In this document: positions 49,246 to 60,999 of the stretch, piece by piece
How positions within the stretch are numbered: position 1 is the stretch's first letter
How the letters are laid out: each line of letters opens with the position of its first letter
Source: Ignelater luminosus
Taxonomy: Eukaryota > Arthropoda > Insecta > Coleoptera > Elateridae
Reading direction: 5' to 3'
Assembly: GCA_011009095.1 (NCBI GenBank)
Contig: VTPC01091258.1
Location: forward strand, 186,001-250,000
Length of the DNA: 64,000 bases
The notes under the pieces: generated by a model
Told to the model about the DNA's origin: nothing
The model's database searches: none
Seen by the model: only the letters and a program-made list of their open reading frames with translations
Program-made: the position numbers and the translations under genes

Positions 49246-51292
49246 ACTATACTATGCGACTTGACTTTTTCCTCACTTTCCTTCTCTTTCACGTAAAATC
49301 CAATGTACCTTATCAAGATCTATAAAGTCCATAAAGCTTTTTTGAAACTTCCTTTATTCTAGTCTTAGTTGGAAATTTTTAAAAGTTCAAGATGTAGTTT
49401 CTCCTCAAACGAAAAGAAAAAGGAAGAATCAAATGAATCCTGGATAGTGAGATCATTTACATAAGCCGTTACTATCCCTTCTTTTGAAAACATTTTTGTT
49501 ACACCAGTAAAAAAGAAACCAATAATTCCGTAGCATCTGAAACCTAACCAAAATGTGTTAAAAAAAGTTACTTGCATAGTCACTTTCCAGTAAAATTAAA
49601 TTTCAAACCATTTTTAAAAATAGAAGTTAAAATGAGTAAGTATTATACACACTCTTCCAAAATACCCTGTAAAACTGTTTTTTATTTATCAACTTTCAGC
49701 TTTCTTTTAAAATATAATTAACACATAATAAAGTTCATAATTTAATCAATGAAAAAGATTCTTTTATTTGATCCGCTTGGTTCAACAAACTTGATTTTAA
49801 ATTTAAAGCGAAAGGCGACACGCAAAAATCACGTTTAGTTGTGTTCGTGTTCTAACCATTTCTGCTTAATGTTGTTACACTTCCTTCATTTGATAGAGTT
49901 TATATATTTATAGATCTCGAATGATTAGTAGCAAAGTTTTCCAAATGAGTTTAGCTCTTTATACCTATAATATGCTAAAATCATTAGTTTTTGATACTTC
50001 CATACGTAAAGTTTATCCTTTGTTATGGTTTGGTATAGCAATCGATATTCAAAGCACCGACTAATCTTTCTTGACAACATTAAATTACATAAATTTGCTG
50101 AAAACTTAGAAAAATAGTATTTTATTCATTCAGCTTCAGGGCTTAATAAAGTGCAACATTTTTATTTAGAGAATTAGTGTGTAACCAAGAGCAATTATCG
50201 CAGTTGCCGTGGGAGTGGTGTCTATTGTACACACAAGCCCTGCATGTACTCGATACAAATTAGTTATTGATTCAAGTGCGAACCATCAGATCAAGGCATC
50301 ACAGAACGGCAGTGTGCAAGCCACGGAATTAATTTTAGTAAAAGAACGTTAATATTGCTAGAACGTCTTAGAAGCTGTTTCGATTTTATGCTTCAAGTTT
50401 ATCAATCAGTTATTATAATTAACCTGACAGCCTGAAGCGATTACTAAATATGTTTAGCATGCGCCGTCCTTGTTTTTGGTAAACAGAATCAGTTCCGCTT
50501 TTCTAGAAATCACAAGAAAATAGATTCTTTATATTAACTTTAATTAAAGCAAGGCCTAGAAAACACGATACTAATAAAGCGCAAGATACGTACATGGTAT
50601 ATCATTTTGTAGATTTCAATGTACTGCATCCAGTGGCACAAATGAAATTTGTATTCACCACAAAAAACGATAAAAATGATTTTTAAGATGGTGTCGAGGT
50701 TCGTCTGGAAAAAGTAACTTCGTGGCTGCCGTTTTATAAACTGATTACCACTGTGTAATCAGAGAATCAGACTTTATAAAATTATTCAGGTACATCTTGA
50801 AAATTGATAAGGAATGTTTGGCATAATTGAAACATATACTCAGGGTGTCACAAATTTGAGTGTCCTTGTTACGTACTCGAAAACTATAAAATGCACTAAA
50901 CGATTTAAACTGAAGCAAAGTTGCTAAATAACGAATTCAAGGTATCTGATACAATTACCATAATTTTCAAAAAAAAAAACGAAAATCTAGATGCACAAAA
51001 TTAAGTAAAATTAAATTAAGTCAAAGTCTATGTTCCTCAACAATTTTTATTCAATTTCCTTACAGCTGCCTTAGGATATTATTATACAATTCCATCTTCA
51101 GACTGAAGGAGTAGTAAATTTAAGTTTTTATTCACAAATACTTCAAGGATGTTAAAATTAAACATTAACAAGAATATTAATTACTTATTATTAATTATTG
51201 AGGATTTGTTTAATTTAATTTTAATTAATTTTATGAATTAAGAAACTCCCACACTGATATGTCAGAGAAATTTTGATATTTCTTAGTTACAG
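49246..51292. other. AT-rich DNA without recognised genes
   Basis: No coding motif was seen. A CAGGGTGTCA motif lies at 50841-50850. Confidence 0.5.
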
Positions 51293-51314
51293 GCGCGCGC
51301 GCGCGAACACGCGC
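51293..51314 (+). repeat. (GC)n run
   Basis: A GCGCGCGCGCG run followed by AACACGCGC, an alternating purine-pyrimidine stretch in otherwise AT-rich DNA. Confidence 0.9.
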
Positions 51315-51328
51315 TTTCTCACATGTTA

Positions 51329-51723
51329 TAGGGTGTCGCGAAAGCATTCAACCATCTAGTAAAAGCTTATTGAGCTACATCGGATGTTAAGTTGTTAGTT
51401 AGTCTTACCAAGTTATGATATACAGTATGTACTTGGATTGAGTTTATAAGAGAAAAAACAACCGCGACCCAGTAAGGTTTACTTCTTATCTGCTTAAGTT
51501 GCTTATGCGTCGTTTATTATTATTAAACGCAAACATAAAAACGTGACAATAAACATACTACTAGTTCATATTTACATACTTTTTGAAACTGATTTTAGAA
51601 AATGAAAACTGATTAACTCGATAACGGTTCGTTTTCGGACCCATGTTTATTAGAACTTTCTTGTTTGTTTTAAGTTCTAAAATGCTCTCTTAGCGTATAG
51701 CTAAATGCTTTTGAGACATCCTG
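51329..51723. mobile_element. TA-flanked element with CAGGGTGTC-type ends
   Basis: The left end TAGGGTGTC and right end GACATCCTG (complement CAGGATGTC) form an imperfect inverted pair about 395 bp apart. Each is flanked by TA (51327-51328 and 51724-51725), suggesting a Tc1/mariner-type non-autonomous element. No ORF. The ends match motifs found elsewhere in the window. Confidence 0.5.
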
Positions 51724-51727
51724 TACA

Positions 51728-52919
51728 TGAAGAAAATTAATATAAGTGTAAAAATACGTCTTTACGGTTTTTAGCAAGCACCGAACTGGTTAAAAATAGG
51801 TACTGTAGTTTATTTGTTAAAATCCGTCAAGTTTGATCTCGATGCGATCTTTTGATGCTAAAAATAACGACATTGCATTTATCCACAAGATGTTTGATAA
51901 AACGTACAACGATAAAACCAATAAAATTGCTGTCTATCGTGCAAATAATATTAACATGCATTAATTTGCACAGAACCTACTGCAATAACCATTTACTGCT
52001 ATATCGGTTGTAAATTATAATGCGCATTATTCACCCGTTTGCTATTACACATGCAATGGACAATCGAATCTCAGATTTACTGATATTTAGTTATATGTGT
52101 AGCTTAAACTATGTACGTATAATATACAGATGATGATGATCTTACTTGTGAAAATATAATAAGAAATGAAGTGCAATTTAAATTTTTTATTTTCATTTTT
52201 TTCCACAAACCGTTCAATGTAATACAAACGATTGGATTTATTATCTATGACATAAACTGCGGTGTTATGAAATCGATAACTTTTGTAGTTGATGCTTCTA
52301 GTTTTATATACAAGGGGTTCCAGAGGTTTGAAAACAGACAGCGTCGTTGTTTCCAAATATATAAAACAGCCTTATTAGGAAAAGCTATATATGACCCAAT
52401 CCATTTCAATTCAGGCAATAAATTTAGCATTATGCAAGGTGTAATCTACAATTTTGAAGTTACCCTTTTTTATGCTCTATAGTTAATTTTAAGAGACAGG
52501 CGTATTTTCTTTTTTCTAAAATTTCTTTTTCTCGATACATTAAAACGTAAAGATGTGACAGTTATAATATATTAAAAAATTAATAATAATTTAAAACTAA
52601 AGTTATGTGAATAAGAAAACATTGATAGTAAAAACTGAATGTATATACATTTTTTAACGTCATTAGATGCCAACAATAGGAGTTAATTACACCAAACAAA
52701 AAATAAATTGCAGGTTTAAGAAAAAATTAATTTCTCACAAACCCCAGTTTAGAAAATTATGAAAATTTGTGCGCTTGTTTGTTGTTGTATAGCTTAGAAT
52801 TAGGTCAACTTCCATTATCCACTTTTGTTTCTTTCTTGAAAAAACTAACAATTATTCCAGCAAAAAATTAAGTGTTAACATTTTTCAAGTGTGCCCTGAC
52901 TTACGAGATGAGTCAGAGA
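51728..52919. other. AT-rich DNA with part of a dispersed inverted motif
   Basis: Overlapping ORFs on both strands at 52087-52482 show no motif and are probably spurious. The short repeat at 52388-52412 is listed separately. Confidence 0.45.
52388..52412 (-). repeat. Short dispersed repeat, partner of 54574-54598
   Basis: Its reverse complement GAATTGAAATGGATTGGGT-CATATA matches the plus-strand sequence at 54574-54598 at 23 of 25 positions. Related AAAGCTATATRACC phrases occur near 20104 and 33467. Confidence 0.5.
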
Positions 52920-54080
52920 ACTGATAGCAGTGATGCAACAACTAATAGAGGTCGTCCCTTACGAGAGCCTATGATGGCTCATTTCTGGCTGCAAACAGCC
53001 ATGTGAGAAGGGGGGCAGACACACAGGGATCCCAAGATCCTACAGGAAAACGATGTGACGCGACGTGGGGTCCTCTTCGAGACCCTTTTTCTTCGAACCT
53101 TTTGCGTTGCGGGGATATAATTACGTTACTGATTGATGGTTGCAGAAGGGAGGGAATTTTCTGTTTTGAGGGTATTCTAGACCTTGGAAGAAAAAAGAGA
53201 AAAATGTTATAGGAGGAGCAAAAATTAGAGAATTTTAATTTTGGCACCGTTTTTATAGTCAAACATAATCAAAGCAATGCATTGATTTTTGTAAAGAATT
53301 AATATTTATGTTAGTTTAGTTATTTGTGTCGTGTTTCTTTCTTATATGTTTTATATTTCGAATAAAACCGCAGGCGGTTACAGCAATGCATTTGCTTGAG
53401 ATGTTAAGATTTATCCAAAAACGGGGATGCCCCTCGTAGCTCCACGTGGTCACGTAGCGGCTCTCTCCTTGATACCTTCAAATTAATATAAGATGGTCTC
53501 CCTCAGACAATGCAGGTTTATTATTTGTATTTTGCTGGTGTCTAACACCGTTGAGGTCCGAAGTGCTGCAGCATTCGCACACGCCAATCCAGTCCAAAAA
53601 ACCATAACACTATTTACATTTTTAATTTGTTTTGGAAGGGAGAAACGTCTATGATGGAGGAAAATATAGTGGTCATTCTTTAAACTAATCAAAAGAAACC
53701 AGCATAGTTTGACATCTATTATATAACAACTGTAAAATTCAATGACGTAACTACAACCCCGCAAGGTCACAACTAGGATTGAATTTTGGTGGGTTTCCGG
53801 AACAGCCATAGAAGGTTCCTCTCCGATTCACAAGACAAACAATACAATTACTAAAACAATTAATTAGAATTTCGGGAGGATCAGCCACTCCATAATTATG
53901 GTCTAGCACCCCACAATGCAGAGTGCCCCAAAACAATTACCGCATTTTTTTAGCATCCCGAAAATTCCATGTTCGTTCGGTCGCATGTCTGGGGGATCCC
54001 CTTCGGCACAATTGATTTGCAGCCTGAAAAGGAGCTATTATGGACGTTTGAGATTAGTTGTTACCACTACTATCAATTTT
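52920..54080. other. GC-richer block of unknown origin
   Basis: This kilobase has several GC-rich stretches: 52950-53110 with a GGGTC...GACCC stem near 53085, 53420-53470, 53540-53620 and 53960-54050 with GGGGGATCCCCTTC. ORFs of 97 and 108 codons on the minus strand lack recognisable domains. It may be the untranslated or LTR part of a retroelement. Confidence 0.35.
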
Positions 54081-54573
54081 CTGGTTCATGGCACACTTAA
54101 CAAGCATTAACACTTATTTTTTACTGTAATCATTATTTTTTTTTTCAAAAAAGAAAAACAAAAGTGTATAAAAATTTGCATATACTGTTAGCATAAAGTA
54201 CAATAAGCATTTTATCAAAGTTTCATTAAATCTGATGATTGAATTTTTTAAATATTAATATTTTAGTATTTTATTAAAAAAATTTATTAAAATTGCATAT
54301 GGCCGCAAGGTAACTGTAACAATTGATACAATAATAGTAAGAAAACAAAGGCCAATCAATGGCAAGTAAATAATTAAAAAACATAAAATCTTACTGCATG
54401 CATTTAATGAAATTCTACTTCTAAAAATTAAAACATTTTTGAGTGACTGTAGTTCTACTTGAACCAAAAACCAAAATTAAGAAACAGAAAATATGGGTTA
54501 CTTAATTTTTTGTGAGGAATCAAATCATGTTCGAATTGTCAAAATTTCTGACACTTGCTTATACACTACTGCA

Positions 54574-54598
54574 CGAATTGAAATGGACTGGGTTATAT
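54574..54598 (+). repeat. Short dispersed repeat, partner of 52388-52412
   Basis: GAATTGAAATGGACTGGGT followed by TATATA; the inverted partner has two substitutions. Confidence 0.5.
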
Positions 54599-54921
54599 AG
54601 ATCGATTATCTGCCCTTTCCAAAATAATTATCAACTATACACGGTATTCCGTGGCACATGTAGCCCATTTTCTTTTAAACGAATCCCTATCTGTCTTGAT
54701 ATATTTTTGTCATTTGTTCATTGTTGATTACAACAATAAAGTATTGTGCCAGTTTAAATCTGACAGTTTTCACGGTATTTAATTATGTCCTGTAAAATAT
54801 CACCAAATTTAATGAGTTGTCGTGGCATAACTAATAAACATTTTGTTATTTAGACTTTCATTGACAAACGTTAATCCTTAGTCCTTAGTTAAAGTAGTTT
54901 CTGAGCCATAGGAGATATAAG

Positions 54922-55019
54922 CAGTGATGAGCATTATCTTAATACAAAGTATCTAGATACTGCATTGTTTATCTGTATCTGTATCTAGATAAAATATTAT
55001 TGTATCTTACCCATTACTG
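54922..55019. mobile_element. 98-bp hAT-type MITE
   Basis: The ends CAGTGATGAGCA and the complement of the right end, CAGTAATGGGTA, match at 9 of 12 positions. The flanking octamers GATATAAG (54914-54921) and GATACAAG (55020-55027) match at seven of eight, an 8-bp target duplication typical of hAT. The interior repeats ATCTAGATA and TGTATC phrases. No coding capacity. Confidence 0.75.
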
Positions 55020-55027
55020 GATACAAG

Positions 55028-56963
55028 TACTAATTTTGGTATATATACATAGAATACTTAAATGCATATTTGTGCTTAATTGTATCAATATCTCACAATG
55101 TTCTTGGTAATCTGGGTTTCACTTCACTTTTAATTTTCTAACTTCAGTCTCCTGGACCGCGAAGCCAATGTGTAGAGCCTCTACTTTCTTCTACAGATAA
55201 CGGTCATTTCTTAACTATCGTTTACTTTAGAAAATATGGTATAAGTAATTTAGAGTTTAAGGCAATGGTATTGACCATATTAGCGTAACATCAACTGAAA
55301 GGGGTAAATTTAAAGAGCAGGAGAAACAGGTTTTCTGTTGTTTACTAGTTGACTGTTACGGCTTTAGTTTTTTTAAAACCTGCATTGCTGTAATAGGTTT
55401 AATAAATACAGTTAAACAAACAATTACTTGAATAAAATAGAAACTTACAAACTACCATTTTTGAAATATCGGTTGTTATGCTTATTAGCTAACAACTCTA
55501 ATAACTATAACATTTTGCTTACAGAATAGACCTGATTGTCAGATATTGATACACTTACGCACAAACACGCATTTAAGCAATCTATGTAACTACATCTAAA
55601 TTAATTATTTTCTATATATTATTGTAGCAGAACTTGTTTCAACGTATCGCCTTTGAAGAAATATAACTAGAAAAATAAAAGAAAGAGCGGCCTTTAGAAA
55701 TGATTTAGACAGGTTTTAACTATAATCTTTTTATAAAGAACAATCGAGAAACCAGATTTAAGTCAAGAGTTGGAATTCCCTGTATGTTTTGGTTTCTTCT
55801 TGGTTCTTATTTATTCACAGATCTAGTTCATAATTTATCCGTCATTATCTTTTTAAAATAATACAATATTAGCAAGTGTTTTCTACTGCAGAACTTCCTC
55901 AGTTGATGGACAATACCAATTTATTGATATTCATTTGTGTGAAATTAGGCCCCAACAGTTTCTATACGGAATTCGATCGCTCTGTTGTTGGTCGCCTATA
56001 CTTGAGGTTTATCTGTCAGAAAGATAGCACAAGATAGTACAGTTCTCTGCCTACATTAGGATTTGAATTATGGTCATGTGGAAGGGTTTATTCAGGGACT
56101 TCCTTTTCTCGCAAGCTTATTCTAAATATCTTCGACTAGTAAAGAAGATAATGCTTTTTTTCATAATACGTTTCCTACATTTTTTGTTAAAAATGGTAAA
56201 TAAAAATATTTCTGTCTGTGCTTGAACTGGAAGTTTTTGGCGACTTTGTTTTTAAACATTTACTGCATGTGTTAAACCCAATTGATGTTAATCTCCCTAT
56301 ATGTATTTACTGCTCTAACTTGTCGTTTCTAATTTTTTTTATAATATTTCTCAGTGTCAACTTTATTCTTTTCATTTCGAGTCTCTTTCTGTTAACAACT
56401 ATTTTAGGGTATAAATTATAAACTCTCGCTTGTAATATATTTTCCTGCTACACCTTCTGCTGATTTGATTGTGAGATTTGTAGTTTAAGTTTAGTTTTCC
56501 CTTTTTCTTTTTCGAAAGTGTCCAGTTTAGTCACTATCTTTCTTTTATCCAAGTCTTCTAACTTTTTATTTATTTGTCCCAAAAGTTTTCTGAGGCAAAT
56601 CCCTGTCTTTTCTAATTTTACTTTAAAAATCGAAGCGTATTGATTTTGTATTTTGCAACATTCGTAATAATCACAGTTGCTTTAATCGTATCCTAGTCCT
56701 TCTCGTTCCAGGCGTCTATCATTATCCTTCAACTGCTGGCTTTTTAACTTTCCCTCCATAACAGTTCCATCTTTTAAATTGATGTTAGAAAAATCAAGGA
56801 TGTAGTTATATTTACAAAAGCTCATTCAATTCTAGATGTCTTACAACGGATTAGTGTTCACATTCCACTTCCTAATAGAGGGTCGACCGAAAACAGAAAA
56901 GTGACTTTTCTTATTTTCTTACTTACTACGTAATGCAAATGCTGAGGCCCTTTTAATATTTTA
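55028..56963. other. AT-rich DNA without recognised genes
   Basis: Short ORFs only, for example 56218-56421, hydrophobic because of T-rich DNA. A slightly GC-richer patch at 55150-55200 is unassigned. Confidence 0.5.
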
Positions 56964-57146
56964 GGGTCGTATTCACAGTCGCTTAGATAAAAGGGTTTTA
57001 TTCTAAACCTGGTTTTAGTCTGGTTTTACTGCCGTTTCCACGGTTATTCTTCACTTTTTTGTTGGGTAATCTTAGAAACGCCAGTAAAACCGACTAAAAT
57101 CAGTTTTCGAATAACTTTTTTAACTAAAAGGCTGTGAATACGGCTC
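56964..57146. mobile_element. PIF/Harbinger-type MITE
   Basis: The 183-bp element starts GGGTCGTATTCACAG and ends CTGTGAATACGGCTC, inverted repeats with only two mismatches in 15. It is flanked by TTA on both sides (56961-56963 and 57147-57149), the three-base duplication of the Harbinger superfamily. The interior carries AAAACC(A/G)-type phrases in both orientations. Confidence 0.8.
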
Positions 57147-57149
57147 TTA

Positions 57150-60100
57150 GTGTTTAGGCTAGTATTTAGTTTACTGAGCGCATTTAATTTTGTCCAGCTA
57201 ATTAAAGATTCTTTATAACCGTTTCTAATTCAACTTTGATACTTTGTATTTCAGAAACGGTGTACTTTAAGGAAAAATGTTATATGGCAAAGAAATTTCA
57301 AATTCGACTTTGACACCCTGTATCACATGAACTTTAGGATATAAGTAAATTGGGTCAAATCTATTCAATTTTGTTTCAGGAATCTGCTGTCAATCTTTGT
57401 CGGTTGCTTTCAGAGACAGTCTGTATAAATTACTTCTACTAGCTTAGGAAAACAAAAAAAAAGAAAATAAATTGTTATTAACTGTGCGGTTAAAAATACT
57501 GCAGTGCAAAGACAAATCAAATTGCAATTTAATTAATATCAATTACTTTTTTAATATCAGAAAATGAAACAAAATTGCAAAACATTGACGCAACATTTAC
57601 TGCCTTGGTTTTGATACCTTAAACAATCTGATATTGTGAAGTAATTCGGCCTCGTTTTATATTTAAAATGGGCTAATGTAAGTAAGAGACATATGCTTAT
57701 ACCTACATTTTTCAAGCTGGGCTTTTTGAATACATCTTTAGCCAAAAGAAACCAAATTACGTTGCCTTGAATAATTTGTTTATTTAAACTCTACACAAGG
57801 TGTCCGATATCGAGGCTCAAAAGTGGAAATTTCTAAAACGGCAAAAGATACAAAGTTGGTTAAAGTAAAACACAGTTGTGTACTGTAATAATAGTTAATG
57901 TTCAGCAAACAAATAACTTATTACGTTTCTCTTCTGAAAAAATAAAAAATTTGAAAACAGTTCGTTCTGCGCAACTTTTTAATTATAGGGCAGTAAAGAT
58001 TTAACGGCATTTTTCTTTTGAATCAACAGATTAATAATATTGATTTTCTTGTGTATTTTCGAAACAATAGGTGTGAAATTTGTTTTTAATAAATTTGAAT
58101 AGATGACTTGTTTCTGATTTCGCATTTTAATTTAGTCTTGAAAATCTAGAAAGTCGTGTATTTTAAATGCATGCATTAGTTTATGGGATTATTAAACTCT
58201 TTTTGGCTCAGAAATCCATTTATTTTATAAATTAATAAATAACAAGAATTCCTCAAAAGGTTTTAAATGAGGTCCATTTAATTATACATATACATGTATT
58301 TTAAATGTTCTGCGTGTCTATTTATATAATTTTATTTTTAATACTTTGAATATTTATCAACAGAACATTGAGGCTTTTGAAGTTATTTGCTGTATCATTA
58401 AACTTTAAAAAAATTATTAGTTAACGTAGAGCTACAAGAAGTACTGTCGTATAACTAAATATTTGCAGTCATTTCGAGAAAGTCCTGTATAATATAAGCA
58501 AGATAAAATAGGGTGCATTTTTTTAATTATAAAATTCAGAGTAGGCCATGACTTACAATTTCTATATCAGTGTATATGACATTGATGCTGTTCTCATTAA
58601 AAAAGTTACCAGGTCATCACATTGCATACTTTTTGTACACTTTCTATAAAAAATGCACTGTATTTGAAAACAGTCTTGACACCCTCACTAAGCAATAGTA
58701 CAGAAAGAAGGGAAAGATCAATCTCTCTTTCTGTCCAGCCTCTCTCAGAATGTGGACTACTAATCCGTTATAAGACATTTAGCTTTAGACTATTTCAATT
58801 CTTTCTACAAATTAAATTGTATCAAACTGTTCTCGACTTTGTTTTAGAAAATAATTCTCAAAGACGCTAAAATAAGTTCTGGAATTTGCTTTGTTTTATC
58901 GAAATAATGCAGAAAAGTTTGAATTTTTCAGGGTAAAGCTGTAAAAGTGTTCATGTCCACGATTCTTAGAAGAGAAACTCTGAGGGAACAAAAATTCAAT
59001 ATCAAATTTAGTTCATTCGCGAAATGACTGTAAACTTAAAGGGATTACTCCTGCGGGACTATCAGCAGGGTTGAAGCTACCTAATTCCTTTCTTACCATT
59101 TTTATATTACGTCACACTTTTAATCTTTCTGTTTTTTTCTGTCCTAGTATTAAAGTACAGATTTGGGAAAAATAAATTTAGATTTTCAAGTTGAGAGAAA
59201 AAAAATGTTAAATTATTGCTTTTTTATGTTTAGCTTTCTCTTAAATTAAAGCAGAATATATTTGGGTCTCACTCAGAAAGATGTTTTACGTCCAAAACGA
59301 TAGTGGTATTTTATTGTAAAATACGAACTTATCTGAAAAATACATTAGAGTAAAAAACGAAAAGAATATTTATGTTTTGAAATCTTGGTTGAACTTCTCC
59401 CGACCATTTTCTGACGATTGAATAGTTCTGATTAATAATATTCAAGTAAAAATAAAGTAAGTATGCAATTCTAATAAATGAAATAGAACAAAGATGCTAT
59501 ACAAATAAATTATTGGAACCTAAAAAACCTTTCTTTCTCTATTTCTCTTTTATGGTTTTAATTCTATGTCTCGTGTCATATGCAGAGATGAAATTATTCT
59601 CTAATAAATAATATAGATTCGAAATTAGTACCGGATTTTCATCAAAAATGTTTTAGTTTGAAGTTTTAATTTCGATATCAAGTAAAGAATAAATGATCTG
59701 ACAAATACCCAGATTATCATATATTCTCTTTTCCTTCAGCTCGACTTTACAATATTAATCAGTTTGCTAACAAAGTAAAATTACGAATGAATGGAAAAGC
59801 AAGTCTTATAAGATTGTGATGTTAATTTAAGTTTACGTAGGTCTTTCGAGAAGCTAGTTCGATTTCAAATCTTGAACCATTGTGTAGGGATGTAATCCCT
59901 CGTAAACTATCAACCCCAAAATTCAATTATTCAAAACTAATTAACCAAACTATTAAAGACTAAATAAGCTGAAAAAAGATAATATTAGGTGACTTTCTAG
60001 TTGCTTAATATACATGATATTTTTTAAATATTTGAAACGTAGATTTTCTAATAAAAATTAGGCCTACCTACCTTACCTGTTTTATTTTCTTAAGTGTGCC

Positions 60101-60304
60101 TTTGTGTTTCTTGAATATATTTAATAGCAGTATATTAGTTACGTGTGGTCGTTATATCTTTCTCAAATTTAGAATAAAGTAACTTAAGTATGTGTAGTTT
60201 TAGTATTTATATTGACATAACCTACATTTTATGCCATTTTTTCTGTGAAAAATATTTGATGTGTAAAAAGCCGGTCGGGGCACTTACAGCCACAGCTGGT
60301 GGGG
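57150..60304. other. AT-rich spacer
   Basis: No gene recognised. Two inverted copies of the terminal motif are present: GACACCCTGTA at 57312-57322 and CAAGGTGTCC at 57796-57805. Each is followed inward by similar phrases (GAAATTTC, GATACAAAG), so they are two diverged members of one family in opposite orientation. Confidence 0.5.
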
Positions 60305-60461
60305 TACATTCGGCAGGCGGCTGGTGGTGCCCCGTATACTGGGTAAAAGTTGTACAATATAAAGCCGATAGAAAACATAATTTATTTATTTTATTTACAT
60401 CAGTTAGTAATAAGTCCATTTCTAAACTTTTAATAAGTCGGGAAATAGGTTATTATTAACT

Positions 60462-60627
60462 TTTTTGCACAATCGAGCGTTTTTGCTAACTTACGAGCCA
60501 TGTATTGCGGGCGGTAAGTTAATTTTACCGCCCGCGGGTGGCAAGTAATAAAAAAATTTATTTCCTGGTTGATTGATCAATTTGCTTAAATTTTGCAATT
60601 TAACTTAGAAACTCGATTGTGCAAAAA
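60462..60627. repeat. Inverted repeat enclosing a perfect hairpin
   Basis: TTTTTGCACAATCGAG (60462-60477) and its exact complement (60612-60627) enclose 134 bp. In the middle GCGGGCGGTAA (60507-60517) pairs perfectly with TTACCGCCCGC (60525-60535) around a 7-base loop. It could be a nested MITE or a structural part of the pogo element. Confidence 0.75.
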
Positions 60628-60763
60628 CATTGTAGGCGTCTGGGACGTGAGTGCAACCGGTTTCGGGTAATATTGGGTACTTCGGGCTACGCCCTCAGTC
60701 CTCAAACCTATTAATCTTAAATCGGTAAAACGTAGTTACCGCCCTCGTTGCTAAAATACCATT

Positions 60764-60785
60764 ACTTCCCGATCGGTCGGGAAGT
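60764..60785. repeat. Perfect palindrome ACTTCCCGA-TCGG-TCGGGAAGT
   Basis: Nine-base perfect arms around a four-base loop. Its CCCGATCGGTC core reappears near the other edge of the element as the complement of 63398-63408. Confidence 0.8.
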
Positions 60786-60999
60786 GAATTTGTTAGTTCC
60801 CGACCTGAGAACTTGACTTCTATAATTTATTTATTTTTTAATTGCTGTTTAAGGCTAAAGGATTGTGAATAAAATGGAATACATAACTCGGGAGAAGATT
60901 TCATTCCAACCTCGCCCTTCCCGCCTCGATCATATATCTTAGCCCTCGGCTGTAATGAAACATTTTCCACCTCGGTGTGTAATATACTATTTTTTATAG

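Noticed and set aside
52087..52482. Overlapping ORFs of 89, 103 and 61 codons on both strands
   Set aside because: They occur on both strands of the same AT-rich DNA with no motif, the pattern expected by chance.
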